Source: Gaiellasilicea sp963765705 (GTDB lineage Bacteria > Actinomycetota > Thermoleophilia > Gaiellales > Gaiellaceae). From it: DNA of 64,000 nt. The notes beneath the pieces were generated by a model. That model was not told where the DNA came from and ran no database searches. It saw nothing but the letters and a program-made list of their open reading frames with translations. The translations under genes were made by a program, and so were the position numbers. Below, piece by piece: positions 19,725 through 36,820 of the stretch (positions are counted from its first letter, which is position 1; every line of letters begins with the position of its first letter). The DNA lies in the NCBI GenBank assembly GCA_963765705.1, contig CAVXXJ010000002.1, forward strand, positions 62,001 through 126,000, in the 5' to 3' direction.

Positions 19725-20723
19725 TGCTGCGTGTCGCCTGCTTGCCCGGCGACGGAATCGGCCCGGAGGTGACGGCGGTCGCGATCGAGGTGCTCCGCGC
19801 CCTGCCGATCGCGCTCGAGGTCGAGGAGCACAGCTTCGGCGGCGGCGCGATCCTCGCAGAGGGGACGCCGCTCCCGGAGCCGACGCTCGCGGCGTGTCAG
19901 GCGGCCGACGCCGTCATCCTCGGCGCGGTCGGCCTGCCCGAGCTCGAGGGGGCGGCGGTGCGGCCGGAGCAAGGCTTGATCGGCCTCCGCAAGGCTCTCG
20001 ACGTCTACGCGAACCTCCGTCCCGCCACCGGCGCCGGCATCGATCTCCTGATCGTCCGCGAGCTCGTCGGGGGCCTCTACTACGGCGCCAGCGGCCGGCG
20101 TGCCGACGGCTCGGCCTTCGACACGTGCGAGTACACGCCCGAGGCGATCGAGCGGATCGCCCGGCGCGCGTTCGAGCTCGCCGGCGCGAGGCGCGCGCAC
20201 GTCACCTCGGTGGACAAGGTGAACGTGCTCGAGACCTCGCGGCTCTGGCGCGAGACGGTCGTCCGCGTCGCCGCGGACTATCCCGACGTCGAGCTCGAGC
20301 ACATGCTCGTCGACACGGCGGGAATGAAGCTCGTCCAGAGCCCGCAGCAGTTCGACGTGATCCTGACCGAGAACACGTTCGGCGACATCCTCTCCGACGT
20401 CGCCGCCGGCATGTGCGGCGGCCTCGGGCTCGCGGCCTCGGCGAGCCTCGGCGACGGCCGGCCCGGCATCTTCGAGCCCGTGCACGGCTCCGCCCCGGAC
20501 ATCGCGGGGAAGGGGATCGCCAATCCCGCAGCGATGCTCCGTTCCGTCGCGCTCCTGCTCCGGCACGCCGCCGACGAGCCGGAGTCTCGCCGCGGCGCTC
20601 GAGCGCGCGGTCGACCACGCGCTGGTGGCGACGCCGCCGGTCGACCAGGGCGGCACCGCGACGACCGCGGAGCTCACCGCGTCGGTGCTGACGCAGCTGG
20701 AGACCGCCGCTAGCCGACGCTGA
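19724..20723 (+). CDS. leuB: 3-isopropylmalate dehydrogenase, frame broken near the end
   Basis: NAD-dependent oxidative decarboxylation in leucine synthesis. About 332 aa. Motifs: ACLPGDGIGPEVT, RPEQGLIGLRKALDVYANLRP, IVRELVGGLYYG, SVDKVNVLETSRLW (catalytic Lys), LVDTAGMKLVQ, FDVILTENTFGDILSDVAAG (metal Asp residues), IFEPVHGSAPDIAGKGIANP. A single-base indel near 20583 breaks the last 45 codons; the repaired frame ends ...VLTQLETAASRR at TGA 20721-20723 and overlaps the convergent leuD stop. It is the functional counterpart of the degenerate copy at 3062. Confidence 0.93.
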
Positions 20724-21325
20724 GCGCGGCCGTATTCACCCGGGGTGGGTGCGCAGCCTCGTACGCCGCGATCCGGTCTTCGTGGGCGAGCGAGCGAGCG
20801 ATGTCGTCGAGCCCGTTCAGCAGGCAGTCGCGCTGGAACGGGTCGAAGTCGAACGGGATCTCGCGGCCGGTCGGGATCGACGATCAGCTGCCGCTCGAGG
20901 TCGACCTCGACCGAGGCGCCTCCCCCGACCGCGTCGATCAGCGCGCGCAGCTCGGCGGGCGGGAGGACGATCGTGACGAGGCCGATCTTGAAGCAGTTCA
21001 TCGCGAAGATGTCGCCGAACGACGGCGCGATCACGACCTCGAAGCCGTAGTCCTCGAGCGCCCACGCCGCGTGCTCGCGGGAGGAGCCGCAGCCGAAGTT
21101 CGCACCCGTGATCAGGATCTTCGCGCCGGCGACGGCCGGGTCGTTCAGCTCGAACTCGGGGCGGGGCCGGCCGGTCTGGTCGAGGCGCCAGTCGAAGAAC
21201 AGGAACTGGCCGAAGCCGGTGCGCTCGATCCGCTTCAGGAACTGCTTCGGGATGATCTGGTCGGTGTCGACGTCCGGGCGGTCGAGCACCGCGACGGGCC
21301 CGCTGACGCTGTGAAAGGCCTTCAT
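20710..21325 (-). CDS. leuD: 3-isopropylmalate dehydratase small subunit, frame broken
   Basis: Partner of LeuC in isomerising 2- to 3-isopropylmalate. About 204 aa. Motifs: DVDTDQIIPKQFLKRIERTGFG, ITGANFGCGSSREHAAWAL, SFGDIFAMNCFKIGLV. An indel near 20873 shifts the frame; the repaired end reads IPFDFDPFQRDCLLNGLDDI...DRIAAYEAAHP. ATG at 21325 overlaps the leuC stop (ATGA). Its 3' end overlaps the 3' end of leuB by about 14 bases. Confidence 0.92.
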
Positions 21326-22736
21326 GCCGTGGTCGCGAGCTCGCGCGGGTCGACGAAGTGGCCGGCGATCGCCGTCGCCGCCGCGAGCTGCGGGCTGACG
21401 AGGTGCGTGCGGCCGCCGCGTCCCTGCCGGCCCTCGAAGTTGCGGTTGGAGGTCGAGGCGCAGCGCTCGCCGTCCGCGAGCACGTCGGGATTCATGCCGA
21501 GGCACATCGAGCAGCCCGCGCGGCGCCACTCGAAGCCGGCGTCGAGGAAGATCCGGTCGAGCCCTTCCTCCTCGGCGACCCGCTTGACCGTCGCCGACCC
21601 AGGCACGACGAGCGCCCGGACGCCGGGATGGACCTGCTTGCCGGCGACGACGGCCGCCGCGGCGCGCAGGTCCTCGATCCGCGCGTTCGTGCACGAGCCG
21701 ATGAAGACGCGGTCGACCGAGATGTCCTGCATGGCGGTGCCGGGCTCGAGGCCCATGTAGGTGAGCGCGCGCTCGGCAGCTGCGCGCCGGTCGGGATCGG
21801 CGAAGCCGGCCGGATCGGGCACGCGGCCGGTGACCGGGCACGACCATCTCCGGGTTCGTCCCCCAGGTGACCTGCGGGGCGAGCTCGGCGACGTCGATCG
21901 AGAACTCGCTGTCGTAGGTGGCATCGGGATCGGATGCGAGCGTGCGCCAGTCGTCGAGCGCCTGCTCCCACGCGGCTCCGGTCGGCGCCGCCGGCCGCCC
22001 CTCGAGATAGGCGAACGTCGTGTCGTCGGGCGCGATCATCCCCGCCCGGGCGCCGGCCTCGATCGACATGTTGCAGATCGTCATCCGGTTCTCCATCGAC
22101 AGGCCGCGGATCGCCTCGCCCGTGTACTCGAGCACGTGCCCGATCCCGCCGGCCACGCCGAGCCGTCCGATCGCGCCGAGGATCATGTCCTTCGCCGTCA
22201 CGTTGGCCGGCAGCTCGCCCTCGAAGCGGACGCGCATCGACCGAGGCACGTGACTGCGGGAGGCACTGCGTCGCGAGCACGTGCTCGACCTCGGAGGTGC
22301 CGACGCCGAACGCGAGCGCGCCGAACGCACCGTGGGTGGCCGTGTGGCTGTCGCCGCAGACGATCGTCATCCCGGGCTGCGTCAGCCCGAGCTCGGGGCC
22401 GATCACATGGACGATCCCCTCGCGGCCGCTGCCGGTCGCGAAGAGCCGGACACCGAACTCCTCGCAGTTGCGACGCAGGGCGTCGAGCTGCGCCTTGGCG
22501 AGCGGATCGGTGATCGGGCCGTCGTCGGTCGGGACGTTGTGGTCCATCGTCGCAATCGAGAGATCGGGCCGCCGCACGGTCCTGCCGGCGAGCCGCAGGC
22601 CGTCGAACGCCTGGGGCGAGGTGACCTCGTGGATCAGGTGCAGGTCGACGAAGACGATGGCGGGCTCGCCCTCGGGCTCGGCCACGAGGTGCCGCTCCCA
22701 GATCCGCTCGAAGAGGGTCTTGCCCACGCGGATCAT
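21322..22736 (-). CDS. leuC: 3-isopropylmalate dehydratase large subunit, frame broken
   Basis: Aconitase-family 4Fe-4S enzyme of leucine synthesis, about 470 aa. Motifs: GKTLFERIWERHLV, DLHLIHEVTSPQAFDGLR, MDHNVPT, CGDSHTATHGAFGALAFGVGTSEVEHVLATQCL, and cluster Cys residues in FIGSCTNARIEDL and AGCSMCLGMNPD. Indels near 22247 and 21838 break the frame. Start MIRVGKTLF at 22736; another ATG is at 22745. Divergent from alaC, with two palindromic sites between. Confidence 0.93.
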
Positions 22737-22749
22737 GCTAGCCAAGCTG

Positions 22750-22799
22750 GTGTAACAAATACAGCGACCCCCGCGAGCCGCGTGCTGTACTTTTTACAG
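22750..22799. promoter_or_regulatory. Paired palindromic sites between leuC and alaC
   Basis: GTGTA-ACAAA-TACAG at 22750-22764 and the perfect CTGTA-CTTTT-TACAG at 22785-22799, with centres 35 bp apart, in a 66-base divergent region. Both match the CTGTA-N5-TACAG core found before leuA. The second ends 3 bases before the alaC ATG, so bound protein would block initiation there. Confidence 0.55.
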
Positions 22800-22802
22800 T
22801 CG

Positions 22803-23999
22803 ATGGAGTTTCGCCGCGTGCCGTCGCTGCCGCCGTACGTCTTCGCGGTGACCGAGCAGCTGAAGCTGGAGCTCCGCCGCGCCGGCGAAGACGTGATCGA
22901 CCTCGGCTTCGGCAACCCCGACCTCGCCTCGCCTCCGGCCGCGGTCGAGAAGCTGGCCGAGGCGGCCGCGAACCCGCGCAACCACCGCTACTCGGCCAGT
23001 CGCGGCATTCCGAAGCTGCGCAGCGCGATCTGCGACCTCTACCGGGACCGCTTCGGCGTCGACCTCGATCCCGAGACGCAGGCGGTGGCGACGATCGGCG
23101 CCAAGGAAGGGCTCGCGCACCTGATGTGGGTGCTCGTCGAGCCGGGCGACACCGCCGTCGTGCCCGCTCCGGCGTACCCGATCCACATCTATGCGCCCAT
23201 CCTGGCGGGGGCCAGCGTGATCCAGGTCGAGCTCGGCGGAAGCAACGACGAGCTCTACGAGCAGATCGCCGACGCGTTCGAGCGATCCCAGCCGCCGCCG
23301 CGCGTGCTGATCGTGTCGTTCCCGCACAACCCGACGACGCGTGTCGTCGACCTCGTCTTCATGGAGCGGCTCGTGGCGCTGGCACGAGACAACGAGGCGC
23401 TCGTGGTGCACGACTTCGCCTACGCCGACGTCTCGTTCGACGGCTACCTCCCACCCTCGATCCTCCAGATCCCCGGTGCGGCCGACGTCGCCGTCGAGAC
23501 CTATTCACTCACCAAGTCGTTCTCGATGGCGGGCTGGCGCGTCGGCTTCGCACTCGGCAACGCCCCGGCACTCGCGGCGCTGGCGCGGCTCAAGTCCTAC
23601 CTGGACTACGGCACCTTCCAGCCGATCCAGATCGCCTCGATCGTGGCGCTGAACGAGGCGCGCGACTACCCGGCCGAGGCGTGCGAGATCTACCGCAGCC
23701 GCCGCGACGTCCTCTGCAGCGGCCTCGAGCGCATCGGCTGGCACGTCGAGCGGCCGCTCGGGACGATGTTCGTCTGGGCGCCGATCCCGGAGCCCTACCG
23801 CGAGCTCGGCTCGCTGGAGTTCGCCGTCAAGCTGACGCGGGAGGCGCACGTTGCCGTGAGCCCCGGCGTCGGGTTCGGCCCCGGCGGCGAGGGCTTCGTC
23901 CGCTTCGCGCTCGTCGAGAACGAGCAGCGGATCGCCCAGGCCGTGCGCGGCCTCCGGCGGGCGCTGCCCGAGCTGGCAGTGGCACCGACCGCGCGCTAG
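22803..23999 (+). CDS. alaC: Class I aminotransferase, AlaC type
   Basis: PLP transaminase, most likely pyruvate/glutamate to alanine. 398 aa, with clear resemblance to E. coli AlaC throughout: LPPYVFAVTEQLK, HRYSASRGIPKLR, IGAKEGLAHLMW, PAYPIHIYAPILAGA, SFPHNPTTRVV, VVHDFAYADVSFDG, PLP lysine in YSLTKSFSMAGWRVGFALGN, YLDYGTFQPIQIA, VSPGVGFGPGGEGFVRFAL. ATG at 22803 has no clear ribosome site because the palindrome abuts it; the mRNA may be leaderless. Alanine is closely tied to valine and leucine pools, which fits shared control with leuC. Confidence 0.9.
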   Translation: MEFRRVPSLPPYVFAVTEQLKLELRRAGEDVIDLGFGNPDLASPPAAVEKLAEAAANPRNHRYSASRGIPKLRSAICDLYRDRFGVDLDPETQAVATIGAKEGLAHLMWVLVEPGDTAVVPAPAYPIHIYAPILAGASVIQVELGGSNDELYEQIADAFERSQPPPRVLIVSFPHNPTTRVVDLVFMERLVALARDNEALVVHDFAYADVSFDGYLPPSILQIPGAADVAVETYSLTKSFSMAGWRVGFALGNAPALAALARLKSYLDYGTFQPIQIASIVALNEARDYPAEACEIYRSRRDVLCSGLERIGWHVERPLGTMFVWAPIPEPYRELGSLEFAVKLTREAHVAVSPGVGFGPGGEGFVRFALVENEQRIAQAVRGLRRALPELAVAPTAR

Positions 24000-26900
24000 C
24001 GACTCGGCTTGCACAGCGCGGACGGTTGTGGTTCGGTTGCCTCGTCGTCCACGCCGCTTCCCCGGAGGGCTGCCATGCACAGGTTCGCCACACGACGCAT
24101 CCTGTTCTGCGTTCTCGTCGCCGCCGCGCTCGTGATCCCGATCGGCACTGCGCCCGCGAGCCAGGCCGACGCTCTCGACCTCGAGACTCTGACCGGTCTC
24201 CAGGCGACGAAGCTGATGGAGGACGGTGAGCTCACATCCGTCCAGCTCACGCGCGCCTACATCCGCCGGATCGAGGCGCTGAACAAGAGCGGTCCCGGCC
24301 TGAACGCAGTCACGCAACTGAACGAGGACGCCCTGAAGGACGCCGCGATGCTCGACAAGGAGCGCGCGAAGGGTCACCTCCGGAGCGCTGCGCACGGCCT
24401 ACCGGTGCTGCTGAAGGACCTGATCGACGTGAAGGGCATGTACACCTCCAACGGCAACTACTCGCTACGCAACTCGTTCCCCGAGCGGGACTCGGGGGTC
24501 GCCGAGAAGCTGCGCGAGCGCGGTGTCGTCATCCTCGGCAAGCTCGGCCTGTCGGAGTACGCGAACTTCTTCGGCAACCAGCCCTCCGGCTTCGCCAACC
24601 TGACCGGGCAGGTCCTCGACGCACTGGACGCCGACCAGAACGTGAGCGGCTCCTCGTCGGGCTCCGGCGCCGCCTCGGCCGCGGCAATGTCCATGCTCAT
24701 CATCGGCACCGAGACGTCCGGCTCGATCATCAGCCCGTCGCAGGCGAACGGAATCGTCGGCCTGCGACCCACCGTCGGCCTCGTCCCCGGTGTCGGCATC
24801 GGGCCGATCTCGGCCTCCCAGGACACGGCCGGCCCGATGGACCGGACGGTCGAGAACGCGGCCCTGACGCTGACGGCCATCGCCGGCAAGGATCCCGAGA
24901 GCAGCTACGACGGCCTGTGGGGCCTGACCCCGGCCGAGGACGACATCGTCATCCCACCCGCACCCGACACCGTCCCCGACTACCTCTCGGCGCTCGACCT
25001 GAGCTTCGTGCAGGGCAAGCGCATCGGCTACAACGGCGCCCTGACGACCGGGAATCCGCCGGTGCCGACGCCCGTCGGGGAGGCGAAGGCCGCGCTCGAG
25101 GCCGCCGGCGCGATCCTGGTCGAGCGTCCGACGGCGCTCAACCCGCCGATCGGCAACCTGCCCTCCCAGAACACGGTCCTGAACTTCGAGGCGAAGCGGG
25201 ACATCAACCGCTACTACGCGAACCTCGGCCCGCTCGCGCCGATCAACTCGCTGGACGAGGAGATCGCGGTCAACACCGCCGAGTCGCACCAGGCGCTCAA
25301 GTTCGGCAACGCCACGCACGCCGCCGTCAACGCGATCGACCTCAACGACCCCGCAACGGTGGCGACGTACAAGAACGCCCTGCTCCAGGGCAAGATCCTC
25401 GCCCACGCGAGCATCGACCGCCTGATGACGAACGACACGGCCGATCCGAGCGACGACTTCATCGCGATCCTCGGCACCGTCCCGAACGGCGCGCGCGCCG
25501 GCTATCCGCAGATCACGATCCCGATGGGCTACAACGCAACCCAGCGGCGCGCGGTGAACGTGTCGGTGCACGGCAACGCGTACACCGAGCGCAACCTCAT
25601 CGGCGTGGCCTACGTGATCGAGCAGGGAACCAAGAAGCGCAAGCCGGTCTCGCAGGTGAACCCGAGCATGTACCGGTGCGCCAAGACGGTCCCGGCGCCG
25701 GCGTTCGCGGAGCGCGGCAGCTGTAATCCCGGCTTCTCGAAGCTGATGGACATGGTCGGGAAGGCGCCGACCCTGGGCTTCTCGCTGGAGACGGAATCGG
25801 CGAAGAGCCTCCAGGAGCGCCTGACCGCCGGGACGCTCTCGTCGGAGACGCTGACGCGGGCGTACCTCGCGCGTATCGCACTGACCAACGCGGAGGGCCC
25901 GGCGACCCAGGCCGTGCGCTCCGTCAACGGCGATGCGATCGGCGACGCGAAGGCGCTCGACCGCGAGCGGGCCAGGACGGGCTCACGCGGGCCGCTGCAC
26001 GGCATCCCGGTGCTGGTCGACGACTCGATCGGGGTCAAGGGGATGCCGACGACGGGCGGCTCGATCGCCCTGCAGGAGTCGAAGCCCGACGACGACTCGG
26101 CGATCGTGGACCGGTTGATCGCGGCCGGCGCGGTCATCCTCGGGAAGACGAACATCTCCGAGCTGAACGGGGTGTTCGACGCCAACCTGCCCGACGGCTA
26201 CTCGTCGCTGGGCGGCCAGGTGCTCCTGCCGTCGGACACGGACAAGACCCCGGCGGGCTCGTCCGGCGGCTCGGCGGCGGCGACGGCCTCCGGCCTGGCC
26301 GCGATGACCGTCGGGCTGGAGACGTCGCTCGATACGGCGCAGCTGATCGCGCCCGCCGGCGTCGCCGGCGTCGTCGGCCTCAAGCCGACGGTCGGGCGTG
26401 TCAGCCGCGCCGGCGTGCTGCCGGTCGCGACGTCACAGGACTCGCCGGGCCCGATCAGCCGGACGGTCTACGACGCGGCCGTGCAGCTGCAGGCGATCGC
26501 GGGCGCGGACGCAGCGGATCCCGCGACCGCCGGCTCGCCGGCTCCACCGAACTACCTGGCCGGCCTCGTCCCGACGGCGCTGAGCGGCAAGCGCGTGGCC
26601 GTGACCAACAGCACCGCGCAGCCCTACCCGACCGCGGTCGCGGCGTTGCAAGCGCTTGGCGCCACCACCGTCGTCACGACGGTCGGCAATCCGAGCCCGA
26701 ACCCGCCGAGCATCGTCCTGCGGGAGTTCAAGCGTGACCTGAACGCCTACCTGGCCGGCACCCGCGGCAAGAGCGGCGCCAAGTCGCTGCAGGAGATCAT
26801 CGACTACAACATCGCCAATCCCGTCGAGGGCCTGAAGTACCAGCAGGGCCAGCTGGTCGCTGCACAGGCCGTGGATCTCACCGATCCCGCCACGGCGGCT

Positions 26901-27255
26901 GCGTACGAGTCGGACAAGACCGTCGGCAAGGCCTCCAACCGGGCGGTGATCGACACGATCCTGACCAGGGGAACCGCCGATCCGAGCGACGACGTCGAGC
27001 TGATCATGGTCCCGAGCGGAAACAACCTGGTCGGCGTCGCCGACCGCGCCGGCTACCCGGTCCTGACGGTCCCGGCGGGGTATGGCACGGGTGGTGCCGG
27101 CCGCAACCCGATCGGGGTGACATTCGTCGGCACGGCCTTCAGCGAGGACAAGCTCCTCGCCGCAGGCTTCGCCTTCGAGCAGGCGACGAACGTGCGGCTC
27201 GCCCCGAGCTTCACGAACCCGAGCATGTGGCGGTGCGTCACCGGCAGCACGTTCT

Positions 27256-28716
<1,461 letters not shown>

Positions 28717-28720
<4 letters not shown>

Positions 28721-30175
28721 GCCACGTGCATCTTGGCAGCTTCCGCCTTGACCCCCAACCAACGGTCGACGGCAGTCGCGCACCGGCGGCCTTCGGCGAT
28801 CGCCCAGACGATCAGGGACTGGCCGCGGCGGGCATCGCCGGCGGCGAAGACGCCGTCCACGCTCGTCCCGTAGACCGGCGCCTGCGCGTTCCCGCGTCGC
28901 GTCGGCCTCGACGCCGAACGCCTCGAGCACGCGCGGCTCCGGCCCGAGGAAGCCCATGGCGAGCAGGACGAGGTCGGCCGGGCGCTCCTCCTCCGTGCCG
29001 GGGATGAGGTCGAAGGGCGGCGCGCCGCTGTTCTCCGTCCAGTGGATGCGCTCGACGCGGCCGTTGCTGCCGGAGAGGACGGTCGTCGAGACGGCAAAGT
29101 CCCGCTCGCCGCCCTCCTTGAGCGCGTACGACGTGCGGAGCTTCATCGGCCAGCTCGGCCAGGGAGTCAGGTCGTCCGGCCGCCGCTCGGGCGGCTCGCC
29201 GACGAGCTCGATCTGCGTCACCGACGCGGCGCCCTCGCGGTGAGCGTTCCCGACGCAGTCGGCGCCGGTGTCGCCGCCGCCGACCACGATCACGTGCTTT
29301 CCGGCCGCCGTGATCACGTTCACGGGCGCCGGCGGCGCGCCCACGACCTGAGGCCCGAGCTCACGTGCCACCCAGCGGTTGCGCTGATACAGGTACTCCA
29401 TCGCGAAGTGGACGCCGTCGAGCTCGCGGCCGGGCACGGGAAGATCGCGCGGCACGCGCGCGCCGACGGCGAGGACGACGGCGTCGTGCCGCTCGCGCAG
29501 CTCCTCGGCGCTCACGTCGAGGCCGACGTCGACGCCGTAGCGGAAGACCACGCCCTCGGCCTCGAGTTGCTGCACGCGCCGCTCGACGAGCCACTTCTCG
29601 ATCTTGAAGTCGGGGACGCCGAAGCGAACGAGACCGCCGGCCGCCTCGTCGCGCTCGTAGAGCGTGACCGCATGGCCGGCACGCGCCAGCTGTTGCGCGC
29701 ACGCGAGCCCGGCGGGGCCGGCACCGACGACGCCCACGCTTCGCCCGCTGCTCGTGCGGGCGGGCTGCGGCACGACCCAGCCCTCCTCCCACGCGCGGTT
29801 GACGATCGCGACCTCGATCTGCTTGATCGTCACCGCGTTGCCTTCCTCGATCTCGAGGACGCAGGCTGCCTCGCACGGCGCCGGGCAGAGGCGGCCCGTG
29901 AACTCGGGGAAGTTGTTCGTCCGGTGGAGCTGCTCGATCGCCTCGGCCCAGCGGTCGCGGTAGACGAGGTCGTTCCACTCCGGGATCAGGTTGCCGAGCG
30001 GGCAGCCACTGTGGCAGAAGGGAACGCCGCACTCCATGCAGCGGGCGCCCTGCTCCTGGAGCACCGGCAGCTCGACCGTGCCCATGAACTCGCGGTAATC
30101 GCCGACGCGCTCGAGCGGGTCGCGCTCCGGCTGCTCGACGCGCCGGAACTTGAGGAAGCCGCCGAGCTTGCCCAT
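28717..30175 (-). CDS. gltD: Glutamate synthase small subunit, frame broken near the end
   Basis: Carries electrons from NADPH through FAD and Fe-S clusters to GltB. About 485 aa. N-terminal cluster Cys: ARCMECGVPFCHSGCPLGNLIPEWN and RLCPAPCEAACV. FAD-binding GVVGAGPAGLACAQQLARAG (about 148-167) and NADPH-binding VIVVGGGDTGADCVG. An indel near 28893 separates the final AAGDARRGQSLIVWAIAEGR. Start 3 bases after the gltB stop. The order gltB-gltD-malic enzyme suggests that the last gene helps supply reductant or carbon; that is inference. Confidence 0.93.
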
Positions 30176-30178
30176 GGC

Positions 30179-34705
<4,527 letters not shown>

Positions 34706-34909
34706 AGCACGCTCATCCCGTTGCCCGTCCTCTCGCCTGAGTGATGTGCGCTGACCGGGGAGGCGAGAGGAGCGAGTGGCCGGCTAGCGCAGTCTCGGGC
34801 GCGAGATGTGGGCGGCCTTGGAGGCCGGAATCCGAATGCCAGCTACGAGCGTTCGCGCCATCACTTTCCAGTGTAAAGCATTAGGAGGACGGAGCAAGCG
34901 ATTCATTAC
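34706..34909. other. gltB upstream region with a 10-bp inverted repeat
   Basis: This gene-free stretch holds CCTCTCGCCT (34729-34738) and its exact complement AGGCGAGAGG (34761-34770), 22 bases apart, in the expected 5' leader of gltB. A four-codon frame, ATG AGC GTG CTG TGA on the minus strand, overlaps the gltB start. A GTGTAAAGC stretch lies at 34871-34879. No known glutamate or glutamine RNA was recognised. Function is unknown. Confidence 0.4.
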
Positions 34910-34938
34910 TTGCGAAAGTAAAGCGGTGTTGCTATACA
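34910..34938 (+). promoter_or_regulatory. Promoter of the sulfite-reductase operon with shared 15-mer
   Basis: TTGCGA (34910-34915), 17-base spacer, TATACA (34933-34938), directly upstream of the SAM-I aptamer. The spacer starts AAGTAAAGCGG, exactly as in the leuA promoter. TTACTT-GCGA-AAGTAA (34906-34921) is a perfect inverted repeat across the -35 box, and CTTGC-GAAAG-TAAAG (34909-34923) matches the shared motif family. Confidence 0.6.
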
Positions 34939-34949
34939 GGTCGGGCGTC

Positions 34950-35070
34950 AACCATCACGAGCGGCAGAGGGAACTGGCCCGACGAAGCCGCAGCAACCGG
35001 GGCGAACGCCTGTCAGGTGCTCCATCCAGCGCGAGCCGGAACCTCCGGACCGGCAAGCGGAAGATGGGAA
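34950..35070 (+). ncRNA. SAM-I (S-box) riboswitch upstream of sulfite reductase
   Basis: P1 CCATC (34952-34956) pairs with GATGG (35063-35067). Between them: ACGAGCGGCAGAGGGA, GGCCCGACGAAGCCGC (P2), GCAACC, P3 closed by AGGTGCT, CATCC, and P4 GCCGG/CCGGC. The order and conserved bases are those of SAM-I. The about 100 bases before the ATG contain CCTCGC/GCGAGG and GAGGCC/GGCCTC stems that could form the expression platform. High SAM would lower sulfur assimilation. Confidence 0.88.
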
Positions 35071-35167
35071 CACGCAGACCTCGCTACCGGCGAGGAGACC
35101 GAGGCCTCCGGAATGAATCGGGGGCCTCAGCCGTTTCCGGGGGCAGAGGGAAGGAAGGTCGTCGCGC

Positions 35168-36820
35168 ATGAGCGAGCCGGGTGTCACCCGCAGAACGGCT
35201 GAGAAGGTGCCACCAACGCTGGAGCTCGTGCTCAAGCGCAACTCGGTGGAGCGGATCAAGCGCGAGAAGGACCCGCTCGGCATGCTCGGCGAGCTGCCCG
35301 CGCTGATCGCGGCCGGCTACGAGCAGGTGCCGGAGGAAGATCTGGTCCGCCTGAAGTGGTGGGGGCTCTACCACGACAAGCCGAAGATCGGGACGTTCAT
35401 GCTCCGGATCAAGCTGCCCGCCGGCCGTGTGACCCCGGCGCAGCTGCAGGCAGTCGGCGAGCTCTCCCTCGAGTACGGGAAGGGCTCCGGCGAGCTCTCG
35501 ACGCGGCAGACGATTCAGCTCCATTACCTCGAGCTCGCCTCCCTGCCGGAGGTGTTCCGCCGCCTGGACGAGGTCGGCCTGACCACCGTCGGCGCGTGCG
35601 GCGACGCCGTCCGGAACGTCACCGGCTGCCCGGTCGCGGGGCTCGCGCACGACGAGCTCTTCGACGTGACGCCGGTCACCGAGGCGGTGACGAAGTTCTT
35701 CTACGGCAACCCCGACTACTCCGACCTGCCGCGCAAGCACAAGATCACGGTCTCCGCCTGCGCGCACCGCTGCAACGCGCCTGAGATCAACTGCATCGCA
35801 CTCGTCGGCGCGATCCGAGACGGGGAACCCGGCTTCGCCGTTCTCGTCGGCGGCGGGCTCTCGTCCGTGCCCCGGCTCGCCCGCGACCTGGGTGTCTTCA
35901 TCCGGGTCGACGAGGCGCTGCCGGTGCTGTGCGCGCTCCTCGATGCCTGGAAGGAAGACCTGAAGTACCGCGTCTCACGGGTGAAGGCGCGGATCAAGTT
36001 CATGGTCGACGATCTCGGTCCCGAGGGCATGCGCGCCGAGGTCGAGCGGCGGCTCGGCTACGCGCTTCCCGACTTCGAGCTCGACGCCCCGCCGCCCATG
36101 ACCGACCACATCGGCGTCCAGCCGGAGAAGGAGGACGGCCTCGTCTCGATCGGCGTCCCGGTGAAGGTCGGCCTGATCTCGGGCGAGCAGATGGTCGCCG
36201 TCGCCGGGCTCGCGTCGGAGCTCGGCCACGACGTGCGTGTGACAAGGCAGCAGAACTTCGTCCTCACTTCGATTGCCACCACGAACGTCGAGCGGGTGGG
36301 CGAGCGACTTGCTGCGCTGGACCTGCCGCTCACCGGCAACCCGCTCCGCGCCGAGGCGATCGCGTGCACGGGCGAGCCGCACTGCAACTTCGCTGTCACC
36401 GAAACGAAGTCGCGGCTGGACGTGCTCGTCGAGCAGCTCGAGGCTCGCTTCGGCGAGGCGCTCGCCGGCCTGAAGCTGAACCTCGACGGCTGCCCCCACG
36501 CCTGCGGTCACCACTGGGTCGGCGACCTCGGCTTCCAGGGCTCGACCGTGCGCAACGAGGAAGGCGTTCGCCGCCAGGCGTACGACCTGCTGCTGCGCGG
36601 CGGCCTCGGCCCCGACGCCGCGATCGCGCGACCCGTCTTCCGCCGAGTCCCGGTCGAGGAGCTCGCCGACACGGTCACCGGCCTTCTGGACGGGTGGCTG
36701 CAGCAACGGGAAATAGAAGAGAGCTTCCGTGCGTTCTGCGACCGCATGAGCGACGAGCAGCTCGGCCTCCTGGCCGGGCAAGAGCCGGCGAAGAGCCGGA
36801 GAGATGAGGTAGCCGCATGA
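35168..36820 (+). CDS. Ferredoxin-type sulfite reductase (siroheme, 4Fe-4S)
   Basis: Six-electron reduction of sulfite to sulfide. 550 aa with the duplicated nitrite/sulfite reductase ferredoxin-like domains (KIGTFMLRIKLPAGRVTP near residue 78; second at about 330) and siroheme domains (ACGDAVRNVTGCPVAG). The siroheme/4Fe-4S Cys are in ACTGEPHCNF and LDGCPHACGHHW. Nitrite reductases share these motifs; the SAM riboswitch and the following cysH favour sulfite. ATG 35168 with GGAAGG upstream. No adjacent flavoprotein subunit is seen, so ferredoxin is the likely donor. Confidence 0.9.
   Translation: MSEPGVTRRTAEKVPPTLELVLKRNSVERIKREKDPLGMLGELPALIAAGYEQVPEEDLVRLKWWGLYHDKPKIGTFMLRIKLPAGRVTPAQLQAVGELSLEYGKGSGELSTRQTIQLHYLELASLPEVFRRLDEVGLTTVGACGDAVRNVTGCPVAGLAHDELFDVTPVTEAVTKFFYGNPDYSDLPRKHKITVSACAHRCNAPEINCIALVGAIRDGEPGFAVLVGGGLSSVPRLARDLGVFIRVDEALPVLCALLDAWKEDLKYRVSRVKARIKFMVDDLGPEGMRAEVERRLGYALPDFELDAPPPMTDHIGVQPEKEDGLVSIGVPVKVGLISGEQMVAVAGLASELGHDVRVTRQQNFVLTSIATTNVERVGERLAALDLPLTGNPLRAEAIACTGEPHCNFAVTETKSRLDVLVEQLEARFGEALAGLKLNLDGCPHACGHHWVGDLGFQGSTVRNEEGVRRQAYDLLLRGGLGPDAAIARPVFRRVPVEELADTVTGLLDGWLQQREIEESFRAFCDRMSDEQLGLLAGQEPAKSRRDEVAA

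Noticed and set aside
34729..34770. Known glutamine, glycine or T-box RNA before gltB
   Set aside because: Only one long stem is present; the conserved cores of these RNA classes were not found.
34806..35171. A 121-aa open frame across the SAM-I aptamer
   Set aside because: It covers a structured RNA, has no motif, and its composition is random; the real gene starts at 35168.
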